DNA of 64,000 nucleotides from Aristolochia californica (Eukaryota > Streptophyta > Magnoliopsida > Piperales > Aristolochiaceae): the NCBI GenBank assembly GCA_029961685.1, contig JARWKL010000003.1:17160884-17224883 (forward strand), read 5' to 3'. Position 1 is the first letter of the stretch. Each line of letters begins with the position of its first letter. This document shows positions 43,723 through 56,956 of this stretch, one piece after another. The position numbers were made by a program, and so were the translations under genes. The notes under the pieces were generated by a model. It saw only the letters and a list, made by a program, of their open reading frames with translations. It had not been told where the DNA came from and made no database searches.

Positions 43723-44232
43723 ATCAAATTTAGGATCCCCACATTAAAAGGAATGCTCTAAGAAGGTATGATCAAAGCTACTCATAGAAGGCTCCTTGTG
43801 GAGCAAGATTGAAGCTCATGAGATAAGTTTCTTTATTATTCTTATTATTAATTCATACTACTGGTTTTTGGATTTAGAAGATGATTTAGAGATGATTTTA
43901 TGGCTGTATTCACCTTATGAGATTTTTGAGATTTATGCATCTCAGATTAGAAGAAGTTACCAAGGCAGTTTTATCGGTTTGCAAATTGTTTTGACTGAAA
44001 CAAGTTTATGTTGAGATTTATGCATAAAAAAGTTATAATTATGTGAGAACAAGATTCCCTAATAAAGAAGATTGTCATTGAGCCTATTATGAGTTGTTGT
44101 TTATTCATTGTAATTCATAAATATGATTACTTAGCTTTTATGCCAAGCCTCTCCAGTAACCGAGTTGGTTGAAGAGCTCTAACTTTTTTTTTATTATTAT
44201 TTGTTGAAGAATTTTTTTACAATGAATTTCCC
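43723..44232 (+). other. untranslated leader of copia J
   Basis: About 510 bp, non-coding, related to the leaders of A and B (shared TACTGGTTTTTGG, TTTTATCGGTTTG). Confidence 0.65.
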
Positions 44233-45165
44233 ATGATGGTCAAAGGAAACATGAGCAACAAAAATGATATACTTGGAATTACTAGTATACCTTGTGAGGG
44301 GTATCAAATTTAATGAGTTGGTCTTACAACAAAAGAGCTACTTGGTCACCTCACCAAACTTGGACCACCTATTGATGAAGAGGATATTTTTTTATAAAAA
44401 GTGGTTAAAAAATGATATGTTTGTCATTAGTTGGCTCATCAACAGCATGGAAGAGCCTGTCTCCAACAATGTTATTCATCTTGATACCACTAAACAAATT
44501 TGGGAGAGAAGTGCTAAATTGTATTCTAGCTCTGACAACTTACACAAACCATATGATATTATCCAAAGAATGTTTAATTATAAACAAGGATAAAATATCC
44601 ATGAATATTTGGTTCACTTTAGAGGTCTTCTTCAAGAATGGAAAATAGCTCAACCTACCTCCACAAATGTCTCTGTCCAAGTCAAACAAAATTATGCCTT
44701 AGTCACTGCCATTTGCTTTGCAAACATTAAGCCATATCTCAAAGTTGCTTAAAGTCAACTTCTTAGTGCTTCTGCTATTCCCACGTTTGATAATGTATGT
44801 GCCACATTACTCCGTATTCCAGACGCTTCTTCTTCTACTATTGAAGTATAATCCGCTATGTACTCTGGGCATAGGGGAACATCATCCGATCCCAGCCGAG
44901 GCCGTAGCAGAAATTATAGATGGGGAAGAGGAAGAGGAAGAGGTGGAAGGAATGATTCTGTCAGAATAGATGGCAAGGAATGCACTCAGTGTGGAAGATA
45001 TGGCCACACCATAGGTACGTGCTATTACAAGAAATGCACCCATTGTGGAAAATATGGCCACACTATAGAGATATGTTATAGAGTCTATGGCAAACTGGAT
45101 TGGATGAAGGCTAATCAAGCCTTAGTAAGTGATACAAAGGAGGAATGCACCAATACTGATAATAT
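44233..45165 (+). pseudogene. gag: copia J gag with two intact zinc knuckles
   Basis: Starts near ATG 44233. Capsid words in shifting frames: PPIDEEDIFF, NSMEEPVSNNVIHLDT, QIWERSAKLYSSSDNL. From 44858 an open frame carries an Arg/Gly-rich stretch and two complete CX2CX4HX4C knuckles, CTQCGRYGHTIGTC and CTHCGKYGHTIEIC, which bind the element RNA. The frame then runs into copia I sequence after about NTDNI, making a chance fusion. Confidence 0.8.
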
Positions 45166-45390
45166 CCAAAGGTTCTCCATCAGCAAGATACACCTTCCTT
45201 TGATCCCAAACAACGTAATTCTGCATGATCTCATGATGTGCGGTGGTGTGAAAGAAGCTTCTGAATGTAACACCCAAGAGTCAATAGGGCTATCAATTGA
45301 AAAGAGTAAAACATCTTGTACCTCTTCAGTCAACGTATTTGCAACATCATTTTTCTTTGCATCCTTCTTCGGTGCTCTGCAATTTTTTTA
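45150..45390 (-). pseudogene. copia I protease start
   Basis: DVLLFSIDSPIDSWVLHSEAS occupies the position of WVLDSGAS, so the catalytic DSG is HSE. The frame shifts soon after and ends at the J junction. Confidence 0.65.
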
Positions 45391-46125
45391 TATGTGACCA
45401 AACTTGCCACAATTCCAACATTCCACATTCCTTCCGAAGTTGGACTTGTTTCTACCATTCCTTGACTTCCCTCTACCTTTTCCCTTGTTGGAATTTCTCT
45501 TGAAGTTCCTGCCCCTAGTATCGACAATTAAGGCAGAATAAGATATCAATGATTCTCTAGAGTTCTTTCTATGAACTTCCTCTGTGAGAATGGTATCCCG
45601 AACATCATTAAAGATCAACTTCCCATTGCCTAAAAAGTTTTTCACCGCAACCCTCATAGTCTCCCAACAATTTGGTAGAGACGCCAAAAGAATTAAAGCA
45701 CAAAACTCATCATCAATGTTATTTTGAACGGACGTCAATTGATTGACAATCGTGCTAAACTCAATCAAATGTGATGCAACAAATGTATTTTCTATCATCT
45801 TTAAATGGAAAGGTTTTTTCATGTGATGTACCTTATTATTTGTGGAAGACTTCTCATACATGCTAGACAAAATCTTCATCATCCCTGCTGTGGTTTTCTC
45901 CGACGCCACCTTGTGAGCAACGTTCTTTGACAGTGTTAAACGGACTACTCTCAACACTTTTCTACTGAGGAGATTCCACTCATCATCTTCATAACTTCTG
46001 GTTTCATATCTAGAAGTTGTGTGTGCAGTTTTTTACTGTACAAATAGTCTTCAATTTGCAACCTCTAGAATGCAAAATTCATACCATCAAACTTGTTGAT
46101 CCCTAGTGTCGATCCTTCTCCGCTA
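45388..46125 (-). pseudogene. gag: copia I gag
   Basis: Starts near 46125 (MASGEGSTLGINKFDG). The main open part (45957-45388) has SSMYEKSSTNNKVHHMKKPF, LIEFSTIVNQLTSVQNNIDD, ALILLASLPNCWETMRVAV and a basic Arg/Lys/Gly-rich stretch leading to a zinc knuckle CWNCGKFGHI, cut by a stop before its last Cys. It is typical UBN2-type copia gag. Confidence 0.82.
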
Positions 46126-46165
46126 GCCATTGGTCTCAATCACAAACCAAAGCTTTGATACCCCT

Positions 46166-46630
46166 TGTTAGGAATTAAATTGCCTAATTCCAAACTAACG
46201 TGAACAATAATAATAACCACAAAAGAAAGGAAAAGCAAGCACAAAAACAAACTGCAAGATTTATACAGGTTCGCCTCAAGTGAGACTGTGTCCTATCTTT
46301 CACCGTTGCAGTAATCCACTATAAAGATAAAATAGTTTATAAGAGAAATAATGCACTTACAAATGTTTCTCTCTAATCTCTCGGGTTGCAACTCCAGATG
46401 CTCCTCAGATTAAGAGCATAAAACCCTCCTACCTCCGTTCATTTAATCAATCACCTACCCTAGCCTACCTTGCATAATGTCTCTCCATTTGTTTAGTTAT
46501 TTCCATCCTACACTAATCTTCGGACATTCGGTTCACCTACCTTGCATCATGTCATTCCATTTGTTAAGTTATTTCCATCCTAAACTAATCTTCGGACGTT
46601 CGGTTGTTTTTGTTTTTGTGTAATACTACA
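46166..46630 (-). repeat. 5' LTR of copia I
   Basis: 465 bp on the minus strand, TGTAGTATTAC at 46630 to CCTAACA at 46166. It contains a ~72-bp tandem duplication (46464-46533 and 46536-46605, each ending AATCTTCGGAC...CGGTT). Confidence 0.75.
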
Positions 46631-49600
46631 AAAAATTTCTCGGTAAGAATTTGTACCATATAATAGTTTCTAGGAAACATGATGTACTAATGGTCCCTAG
46701 AGACGTATTTTTACTTGAAATATTTTCCAACGTTTCCTAAAATAATGCATAAACAAGACCTTATAGTAGTAGAAAGTAATTTGTTTCAGCAAAATTTCTT
46801 GGTAAGAATTTTCAGCTAGGAAAGGGCTTTGTTACAAGCAAGAGGCACTAATGGTCCATCGAGAAGTATTTTTATTTGAAATAACTTTCCAATGTTTCCT
46901 AAAAAAAATACACTAACAAGACCTTATAGTTGTAGAAAGTAATTTGTTTCAGCAAAAATCACCTCACCCCAAAATTTTCCTGGTAATAATTTTCAACAAT
47001 AAAGTGTTTTTAGGAAACATGAGGCACTAATGGTCCCTTGAGAAGTATTTTTACTAGAAATACTTCTACAACATTTCCAGAAAAATGCACAAGCAATGAC
47101 TTATAGTTGTAGAAAGTAATTCGTTATAACAAAAAAAATGCCTTACCATGAAATTTTCCTTTTAAGAATTTTCAGCTGGAAAAGTGTTTCCATGAAACTT
47201 GAGGCATTAATTGTCCCAACAGACCAATATTTACTAGAAATACTTTTCTTAAATTTCCTAAAAATGCACTAACAAGGGCTTATAGTTGTAGAAAAGTGTT
47301 TCTTGAAAACACGTGGCACTCATGGTCCCTGGAGATGTATTTTTACTAGAAATACTTTTTCTATGTTTCTTTAAAAACTCCACTTACATAGCCTTATTGT
47401 TGTAGAAGTAATATGCTTCACCCAAAATTGCCTTACCAAAAATTTCATGGTAAGAATCATTTGCTTGAAAAGTGTCACCAAGAAACATGAGGCACTAAGG
47501 GTCCCTAGAGATGTATTCTTACTAGAAATAAATTTCCAACGTTTCCTTAAAAAATGCACTAACAATGCCTTTTAGTTGTAGAAAGTAATATGTTTCAATT
47601 AAAATTGCATTACCGAAAAAATTTCTTGGTAAGAATTTTCAATTAGAAAAGTGTCTCCAAAAAACATGAGACACTAATGGTACCTACGGAAGTATTTTTT
47701 ATAGAACTAATTTTCCAACATTTCCTACAAATAGGCACTATCAAGGCCTTATAGTTGTAGAAAGTAATTTGTTCCTGCAAAAAAATTCCTTACCTCAAAA
47801 ATTTCCAGGTACAAATTTTTCATCAAGAAAAGTATTTCCTTCAAAGATGAGGCAGTAATGGTCCTTGGATAATTATTTTTACTAGATAAAATTTTCCAAA
47901 TTTTCCTAAAAAAAATTCTTTTAGTTGTAGAAAGTAATTAGTTTGAGCAAAAATTGCCTCACCACAAAATTTTCTTGGTAAGAATTTTCAGCTAGAAAAG
48001 TAGGCACTAATCATCACTGAAGACGTATTTTTACTAGAAATACTTTTCCAGTGTTTCTAGTAAAAATGATCTAACAAGACCTTATAGTTAGAAAAAGTAA
48101 TTTGTTTAACCAAAAATTGCCATACCACAAAATTTTCTTAGTAAGAATTTTTAGGTAGAAATGTGTTTCCATGAAACATGAGGCACTAATGGTCCCAAGC
48201 GATGTATTTTTTCTAGAAATACTTTTCTAACATTTCCTGAAAAATGGCACTAACATGGTCTTATAATTGTAGAATATAATTTGTTTTAGCAAGAAATGCC
48301 TTACCTCAAAATTTTCATGGTGAGAACTTTCAGCTTGAAAAGTGTTTCCAGGAAGCATGAGGCACTAATGGTCCATTGACACATATTTTTACTAGAAATA
48401 ATTTTCCAATATTTCGTAAAAAAGGGAACTAACAAGGCCTTATTGTTGTAGAAAGTAAAGTATCTCAGTAAAAATTGCCTTAATACAAAATTTTCATCAT
48501 AAGAATTTTTTGCTTGAAAAGTGTTTCCAAGAAAGGTTCCTTGAGTCGTATTTTTAATATACATTTTCCCAACATTTCCTAAAAAGAACCGATAGGGCCT
48601 CATAGTTGTACAAAATAATTTGTTTTAGCAAAAATTGCCTCACCACAAAATTTTGCCCAGTAAGATTTCTCCTCTAGAAAAGTGTTTCCAGGAAACTTGA
48701 TGGTCCCTGTAGAAGAATTTTTACTAGAATTACTTCTCCAACATTTCCTTAAAGGATGCAATAACAAGGCCTTATGATAAAACTTTCTGGGACGGAATTT
48801 TCAACTAGAAAAGTATTTCAAGGACACATGAGGCAGTAATTGTCCATGGAGATTTATTTTTACTAGATATATTTTTCCAAAGTTTCCTACAAATATGCAC
48901 TAACAATGCTTTATAGTTGTAGAAATTAATTAGTTACTGCAAAAATTGCCTTACCAAAAAAGATTTCTAAGTAAGAATTTTCAGCTAGAAAAGTGTTTAT
49001 AGGAAAAAATGAGGCACTAATAGTCCTTGGAAACGTATTTTTACGTGTAATATTTTGCAACTTTTCTAGAAAGAAATGCTCTAACAAGATCTTATAGTTG
49101 AAGAAAGTTTTTGCTTTAGCAAAAACTGCTTGACCACAAAATATTCCTGCTAAGAAGTTTTAGCTAGAAAAGTGTTTCTAGGAAACATGAGGCACTAATG
49201 GCCCTTGGAGACTTATTTTGACTAGACTTTTCCAACGTTTCCTAAAAAATGCACTAACAAGACCTTATAGTTGAAAAACTTATTTGTTTCAGAAAAAAAT
49301 CGTCTTACCACAATATCTTCCTAGTAAAACTTTTCAGCTACAGAAGTGTTTCCAAGAAACAAGAGGCACTAATGGTCCCATGAGAAGGATTTTTTCTAGA
49401 AATAATTTTCCAATGCTTCCTATAAAAAGGCACTAACAAGGCCTTGTAGTTGTAGAAAGTAATTTGTTTCATAAAAAATTGCAATATTACAAAATGTTTC
49501 TTGGAAACACTTTTTAGGCACTAATGGCCGCTATAGACGTATTTTTAATAGAAATAATTTTCCAATGTTTCCTGAAAAATGCACTAAAGAGGCCTTATAG

Positions 49601-52600
49601 TTAAAGAAAGTAATTTGTTTTAGCAAAAATTAGCTCACCAAAAAACCTACCTGGTATGAATTTTCAGCTAGAAAAGTGTTTCTAGGGAATAAGAGGCACT
49701 AATGATCCCTGCAAAAATATTTTTATTAAAATAATTTTCTAATGTTTAATGAAAAGAAGTACGAACATGGCCTGTTTGTTGTAGAAAGTAATTTGTTTTA
49801 GCTAAAATTGCCTAAAACTGAATTTTCCTCGTAGGATTTTTCTAGTAGAAGTATTTTTCGGAAACATGAGGCAGTAATGGTCCTTGGGGACTTATTTTTA
49901 CTAGAAAAACTTTTTTAAAATTTTCTAAAAATGCACTAACAAGGACTTGTACTTGTAGAAAGTAATTTGTTTCAACAAAAAATTCCTTACCACAAAATTT
50001 TCCTTGCAGAAATTTTCAGCTAGTAGAGTGTTTCCTGGAAACTTGAGCCATTTATGGTCTTTGGAAACATATTCTTACTAGAAATACTTTTCCAAAATTT
50101 CCTAAGAAAATGCCCTAGACAAAGCTATAGTTGAAAAAATTTATTTCTTTTAGCAAAAGCTGCCTTACTGCAAAAATTTCCTCTTAAGAATTTTCTGCTA
50201 GAAATGTATTTCCAGGAATCATGAAGCACTAATGGTCCCTGAAGACGTATTTTTACCAAAAAAAAATTTCCTGAAAAATGTGCACTAAAAAGGCTTAGAG
50301 TTGTAGAAAGTAATTAGTTCAGCTAAAATTGGCTTACCACAAAATTTTCCCAAAAAGAAATTTTGAGCTAGAAAAGTGTTTCCAGGAAACATGAGGCAAT
50401 AATAGCCCCTAATGATGTAGTTTTACTAGAAATACAACGCTAACATTTTATAAAAACAATGCACTACCAATGTCTTATAGTGGTAGAAAGTACTTTTTTC
50501 TGAAAAAAATTGCCTTACCACAAAAATTTTCTCACAAGAATTTTCTGCTACAAAAGTGTTTCAAGGAAACATGTGGCACTACTGGTCCCGGGAGTCTTAG
50601 TTTTACTAGAAATATTTTTCCAACGTTTTCTTAAAAAATGCAATATCAAGGTCTTTTAAGTGTTTAAAGTAATTTGTTTCAGCAAAAATAGCCTTATCAC
50701 AAGATTTTCCATTTAAGAATTTTCTCCTAGAAAAGTGTTTTGAGGAAAAACGAGGCACTAATAGTCTGTGAAGACCTATTTGTACTCTAAATGCTTTTCT
50801 AAATTCCTGAAAAAATGCACTAACAAGGCCTTACCACAAAATTTTCTTGGTTTGAATTTTTAGCTAGAAAATTGTTTCTAGAAAACATGAGGCACTAATG
50901 GTCCCTAGATACGTATTTTTACAAGAAATACATTTCCAACATTTAAACAAAAATTGCCTTACGACAAAATTTTCCTAGTAAGAACTTTCATCTAGAAAAG
51001 TGTTCGTAGGAAACTTGAGGCACTAATGGTTCTTGGAGATGTATTTTTACTTGAAATATTTTTTTAAACATTTCCTGAAATTAAGGCACTAACATGGCCT
51101 TATAGTTGTTGAAAGTAATTAGTTTCACCCAAATTTGCCTTCCCACAAAATTTTCATGTTAAAAAATTTAAGCTAGAAGAGTGTTTCCTCAAAACATGAG
51201 GCACTAATGGTCCCTAGAGAAGTATTTTTGCAAGAAATATTTTCCAACTTTTCTAGATAAAAATGCACTAACAAGACCTTATTGTTGAAGAATGTTCTTT
51301 GTTTCAGTAAAACTTGTCTTAGCACAAAATTTTCTTTGTAAGAATTTTCAGCTAGAAAAGTGTTTCTAGGAGTCACTAATGGTCTCCAGAGATGTATTTT
51401 TACTAGAAATACTTTTCCAACATTTCCTAAAACAATGCACTAACAAGGACTAATAGTTCTAAAATGAAATTTGTATCAGCAAAAATCGTCATACCACAAA
51501 ATTTTCAAGGAACTAATTTTCATCTAAAAAATTGTTTCAAGGAAACATGAGGCACTAATGGTCTTTGGAGACATATTTTTACTAAAACTAAATTTCCAAT
51601 GTTTCCTAAAAAAATGCACTAACTAAACCTTAAGACTATAAAAAAGAATTTGTTTTAGCAAAATTTGGCTTACCTCAAATATTTTGGCAAGAATTTTTAG
51701 TTAGAATGGTGTTTTTAAGAAACATGAGGCACTAATGGTCCCTGAAGATGTATTTTCATGAAATATTTTTCCAACGTTTCTGCAAAAGAAAAAAGGAACT
51801 AACATGGCCTTATTGTCGTAGAAAGTAATTTGTTTCATCAAAATTTGCCTTACCACATAATTTTTCTCGTAAGAATTTTCATCTAGAAAATTCTTTCAAG
51901 GAAGCATGAGGCACTAAATGTCCCTGGAGACATATTTTAACTAGAAATAATTTTCCAATTTTTCTTGAAAAAAGGTTCTAACATGGCCTTATTTTTGTTG
52001 GCAGAAAGTAATTTGTTTAAGCAAAATTTGCATTGTCACCAAATTTTCATAGTAAGAATTTTCATCAAGAACAATGTTCCTAGGAAAGATGAGGCACTAG
52101 TGATCCCTGGAGACATATTTTTACAAGAAATTCTTTTCCAACATTTCTTTAAAAAAGGCAGTAACATGGCCGAGTAGTTGTAGAAAGGAATTTGTTTCTT
52201 CAAAAATATTCTTACCACAAAATTTTCTTTGTATGAATTTTCAGCTGGAGAAGTGTTTCCAAGAAACATGAGGCACTAATGGTCCATAGAGACGTATTGT
52301 TACTAGAAATACTTTCGCAACGTTTCCTTAAAAAATGCACTAACAAGACGTTATAGTTGTAGAAGTTAGTTTGTTTCAGCAAAATTTCCTTACCAAAAAA
52401 CATTTCATGGAATGAATTTTTAGCCAAAAAATTGATCCCTACAAACATATTTTATTAGAAATAATTGTCAACATTTCCAAATAAAATTCACCAAGAAGGC
52501 CTTATAGTTCTTGAAAGTAATTTCTTTTGAATAAAAATTGCCTTACCATAATATTTTTCTAGTTAGAATTTTTTTATAGATAAGTTTTTCCACGAAACAT

Positions 52601-52830
52601 GAGGTACTAATGGTCCCCTTAGACGTATTTTTATGAGAAATACATTTCCAACGTTTCCAGAAAGAAGGCACTAACATGTCCTTAAATCTGTAGAAAGTAA
52701 TTTGTTACAATAAAAATTGCCTTACCACTAAATTTACAAGGTAAGAATTTTCAGCTAGAAAAGTGTTTCTAGGAAACATGAGGCAATAATTGTCCTCGAT
52801 GACTTTTTTTACTAGAAATACTTTTCAAAC
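46631..52830 (+). repeat. 179-bp satellite array, block 5
   Basis: About 35 monomers, same orientation. Several are truncated (for example near 47290, 48000, 48540, 49515 and 50815-50960). It ends inside a monomer where copia C inserted. Confidence 0.92.
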
Positions 52831-53415
52831 TATTGAATTTAGGACCCCATGAATAATACCTTGAGCAAGGGGAGATAGAAAGAAAAAAAGGAAAAAGAGA
52901 AGAGCTCTCAGGTATAGAGAGAAGAGAAGTAAAATAAAGGAGAGTAGAGAGAGAAGAAAAAAAATAAGAAACTTACTTGATATTTCCGACTTACAATCAT
53001 CCCTATTTGTAGTTGAGGAGGTGATAGAGTCCATGTACAACCTTAGGACTCCTAATTACATTCCAACTAGAACTCTCTAAGATAAGCCTATTATGATAAG
53101 ATTATATTATCTATTTAAGAGACTAATTTAACTCAACTACAAACACCTTCTTTAAGGATGTGAATCAAGCTAGAGAGCCAGCTCTTGGTCTTATCTTGTG
53201 GGTCCCACTTGATCTTCTAGCTCATGTAAATATAAATACCAGCTCGTGGTATCTTTGTGGGTGCCACTTGATCTTCAAATCTTCTATTTAATTCCAGCAC
53301 ATGTTCCTTATCTCTTAGCTAGAGTCACTTTGTATGAGGACTCTTGTTGACACCTCTTGAGCTCATGGTGGGTCCCACCAGCTTGTGGGGCCATGGTGGG
53401 CTCCACATTGTAACA
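52831..53415 (-). repeat. 3' LTR of copia C
   Basis: 585 bp; minus strand begins TGTTACAATG at 53415. The end is TA instead of CA, a point change. Preceded by the polypurine tract at 53416-53434 (minus CTTGAGGGGGAG). Confidence 0.88.
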
Positions 53416-53435
53416 CTCCCCCTCAAGCTGGGGGT

Positions 53436-53960
53436 GAGAAAACATCATAGATGCCCAACTTGTTGTAAATGTTGGACAAAATTTTGTGAGTGACTGGTTT
53501 GGTGAGAATGTCTGCAACTTGGTTTTGTGAAGATACATGCTGGAGAGACAAGATGCCGACAGTGAATTTTCTCGTATGAAGTGGCAATCTATTTTTATAT
53601 GCTTTGTTCTCTTATGGAAGGCTGGATTTTATGTGATGTGAATTGCTGCACGATTATCGCAATATAGATTCATAGGAGCTTCTTTGTAAAAATCCAGTTT
53701 AGTTAGGAGAGATTTGATCCATAGGAGTTCACTGACTGTGTGTGCCATGGTTTTGTACTCTGCTTCTACACTAGACCTTGCAACTACATTCTGTTTCTTG
53801 CTCCTCCATGTAACCAAGTTTCTTCCAACCATTGTACCATATCCCAAAGTAGATTTTCTGTCATCCGGGGATCCGGCCTAGTCTGCATCTGAGAATCCTT
53901 CGATGTTGAAGTGTCCATGATTTTTATAGAGGAGCCCTCTTCTTGGTGCTCCTTTTAGAT
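53436..53960 (-). pseudogene. pol: copia C RNase H
   Basis: Open part 53847-53629 has [40 protein letters not shown]. Upstream, GFSDAD-like sequence is present near 53890. The last part is shifted. Confidence 0.8.
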
Positions 53961-54895
53961 ATCGTAATATCCATTCTAGTGCTTGCCAATGACTGAGTTG
54001 TGGGTTGGGCATATATTGACTTACCACACTAACTGCATACGAAATATCTTGCCTCGTTACCTAGAGATAAATAAGTCTTCCCACCAATCTTTAATATTTT
54101 CCAACATCTACATCTTCTCCAGTACCTGCACATAATTTTGTATTCAAGTCCATAGGAGTTTCTGCTGGTCTACATCCCAACATTCCGGTCTCCTACATAT
54201 TTCCTTTGAGATAATATAATTCCATTCTGAATTGTAAATACCCAAAAAATATTTGAGCAGTTAGAGATCCTTTGTCTTGAATTCAGTACATATCCTTTCT
54301 TTTGTCTTTTGGATGCCCTCAGGATCACTGCCAGTTACAATAATGTCATCAACATATATGGCTAGGATTTCCTTGCCCTTTGGTGTGTCTTTAATAAGGA
54401 CAGAGTGATATCCAGAGCATCTGTGAAATCCAGCCCGTATGAGTGCTTGGATAAAATTTTCAAACCATGCACGAGGCGACTATTTGAGACCATAAATAGA
54501 TTTTTTAGTCAAAATATGAACTCCCTCTCAACCACATACCCAGGTGGTTGCTGCATATAAATGTCCTCCTTTATATGCCCATTCAAAAAATCATTTTTGA
54601 CATCAAGTTGATAGACCTGCCATGAAGAGTTAGCTGCCAGAGATATAATCAAACATACCGAGTTTAATTTAGCCACTGGAGAGAAGGTTTCTTCATAATC
54701 AATGCCATAACATTGTGTATAGCCTTTAGCAACAAGGCGAGCTTTCAATCAAGACATGGATCCATCCAAATTGTGTTTCATCGTAAATACCCTTTGCAAC
54801 TGATGGGTCTCTTATCTTAAGGAATTGGGACTAGAGCCCATGTCAGATTTTTATAAAGGGCCTACATTTCTTCATCCATAGCCACCTTCCACCCT
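53960..54895 (-). pseudogene. pol: copia C reverse transcriptase
   Basis: Fingers: [20 protein letters not shown] and [20 protein letters not shown] (54748-54509). The catalytic IYVDDIIVTG is intact near 54340-54362. It is followed by LGIYNSEWN-like and LVGRLIYL-like segments with stops. Confidence 0.82.
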
Positions 54896-54899
54896 GGTT

Positions 54900-56184
54900 C
54901 TCCTAGTAGGACTGTGGTATAGGTACGTAGGAAATAGCTGATAGAAATTGACAACAAACAGGGGATAGACAATGCAGAGACACAATGTTTGTTATGGGAG
55001 GAGAAGTAGAAGGCATGGTACATGATCTGGGCTCTTTCCTAACAGCAATAGGATGAGTATCATATTCTGGGCCAAAGATAATCGGAGAAGATGGGCTTAC
55101 CTCGATATGATCCGAGAACTCAGCAGGTGTGGTGTCAGCCAGTGTTTCTAGGGGCTGAGTATTTTCTGCAGCACGGGGCACAATCGGTCGAGGAGAACCT
55201 GGTATTGAACATAAACCTGGAGGAGCATTATCAAAATATTATGGAGAGTCTTAATAAAATGAAACGCTGAAGAGAGGAATTATAGCAAACATAACCCTTT
55301 TGTGTGCGAGAGTATTCTAAGAAGATACACTTCACAGATTTGGGATGAAGTTTACTTTGTTTTGGGGAGGAAATATGGACAAAACAACAAAACATTGACA
55401 ATCGAAGACTCTCAACAACAGGGAAAAAAGATCATCATCAGATAATAATAGAGAGTAGGGAGATCTTTTACCAAGAACGGAAGAGGGAAACTGGTTTATA
55501 AAAAAAGTATGGGTAAGAACTGCATGCGGCCAATAAAAGTATGGCGCTTGAATGGCATATAGTAAACCGTGAGCTACCTCATGCATATGACGGTTCTTCC
55601 ATTCGGCTACACCATTTTGTTGAGGGGTGTAGGCACATGATGTCTGATGAATAATGCCATTTTCATGAAAAAACAAGTCAAGATCTTTGGATGTGTATTC
55701 TATGGCATTATCCGATCGAAGGACTTTAATTTTCTGCCCAAACTGAGTGAGTACCATTTTATGAAAATATTTAAATATCAATGGTATTTCAGAATGCTCT
55801 TAAAACAAAAATAACCATGTGGTACAAGTGAAGTCATAAATGAATGTAATAAAATATTTCACCTGAGAAATGTTGGAGACACTCAAGGGTCCCCCATACA
55901 TCAGTATGAATTAATGAAAAAGGAGAGACACTTTTAATTTCTTGGCATGGTGAGTATGTAGAATGTTTGCTCATTTGACATGCATCACAATGAAGGTTCG
56001 ATTGTGCTTTAGGAGAAATATGATGAAGAGATTGGGCGAATGGATGTCTCAACCGGTTGTGCCATAACCTGGTTTCAATGTCACAGGTGGATGCAATATT
56101 CATTTGTGGCACATCTAGGTAGTAGAGCCCCCCTTGTTCACAGCCTCCACCAATCACCCGCTTCATTGTAAGATCCTGAAACAC
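54900..56184 (-). pseudogene. pol: copia C integrase
   Basis: Zinc domain RLWHNRLRHPFAQSLHHISP and CDACQMSKHSTYSPC. Catalytic HTDVWGT keeps the first Asp. Core part KVLRSDNAIEYTSKDLDLFF holds the second Asp, then QTSCAYTPQQNGVAEWKNRH with the Glu position, and YFYWPHAVLTHTFFINQ. The C-terminal variable domain is at 55181-54903. Frameshift and stops in between. Confidence 0.82.
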
Positions 56185-56280
56185 ACATGAAGTGGGTGAG
56201 AAAGTGATAGAGCAATTAAAATGTTTGGTGAGCTGATAACCGGTAAAAGATTCAAAGGGAAAGTAAGAACAAAAAGGATA

Positions 56281-56492
56281 TCATTGAGCGGAAGTGATGG
56301 TGTAACAGAAGTGGATCCTATCAGGAGTGGAAACAAATTTATGTGAAAGACATGGAGAAACTGAGTTTAGTAGATGTTTGTTACCTGTAAGAGGCTTGGA
56401 GGCTCCTGAGTCAATTATCCAGGATGAAGAGGAGGCAAAAAATATACCTAAACCGGTGGTGGCAGCTGTGGGTGAAGAAGTACTTGGGATCA
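56281..56492 (-). pseudogene. pol: copia C protease
   Basis: SSSWIIDSGASKPLTGNKHLL keeps the DSG active site. The frame begins right at the D insertion (PSTSSPTAATTGLG) and shifts after KFVSTPD. Confidence 0.8.
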
Positions 56493-56942
56493 TGTTATGG
56501 ACTCCATAGCATCACGAGTTATCCATAGGCAAAGGAATTAAATTATGTCAATTTAATTTTCATGTAATTTCAATTCGGTTTGGTTTACTTTATTTGGTTT
56601 GGTTTAATTTGGGTTGGTTCAGTGTAATGTGGCGTGAACCACTTGACCTAATGGGTCATCTTTGTATTTTCGTCCTCAACCCTATTTAGGGGGACGTGAA
56701 GGAAAAGAGAGGCAAGTATTGAGAAAATTATATTTTATAGGTCTGATTCTCCCTCAGAGGTCAAGGTTGGATTCTCCCTTTGAGGTCCAAGGTTGAGCTT
56801 CCTCCAAAGCTCCTTCATTCTAAATTGAGTTCCACCATTACTCGTTCAAGAAACAAGGTTTCTCTTCCAACGTCAAGATCAACCATGGAGGGAAGAGAGG
56901 AAAGAAGGGTGACTCGATCCATGGCAAGGGAAGAACCTAACA
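56493..56942 (+). repeat. left LTR of D, inverted relative to the coding strand
   Basis: 450 bp, TGTTATGGACTCC...GAACCTAACA, read on the plus strand. It contains CCCTATTTAGGGGG, a possible TATA region, and an ATG-started frame (56780 on) that runs across the LTR end and encodes RRVTRSMAREE. Confidence 0.92.
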
Positions 56943-56944
56943 TC

Positions 56945-56956
56945 TTGGTATCAGAG
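56945..56956 (+). other. primer-binding site next to inverted LTR of D
   Basis: TTGGTATCAGAGC begins two bases after the LTR; it is plus-oriented. It is better preserved than the site by the right LTR, which reads TGATATCAGAC. Confidence 0.85.

Larger units (their letters stand above)
43090..45165 (+). mobile_element. truncated copia element J
   Basis: Plus-strand copia with 5' LTR, primer-binding site, leader and gag only; it stops abruptly about 45160 where minus-strand copia I begins. No 3' LTR. Same broad group as A, B and C (LTR start TGTTACAATGTGGGACCC), a distinct LTR subtype also found as a fragment at 10581-10912. Confidence 0.82.
45150..46630 (-). mobile_element. truncated copia element I (Tork/Tnt1-like)
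   Basis: Minus strand: 5' LTR (46166-46630), a primer-binding-site variant GGTATCAAAGC, gag and the start of protease, then truncated at the junction with J. The gag and LTR style differ from A/B/C/J and resemble the Tork/Tnt1 side of copia. The right end adjoins satellite directly. Confidence 0.75.

Noticed and set aside
44858..45397. A 179-residue zinc-knuckle protein as a novel gene
   Set aside because: It is copia J gag reading across the junction into antisense copia I sequence.
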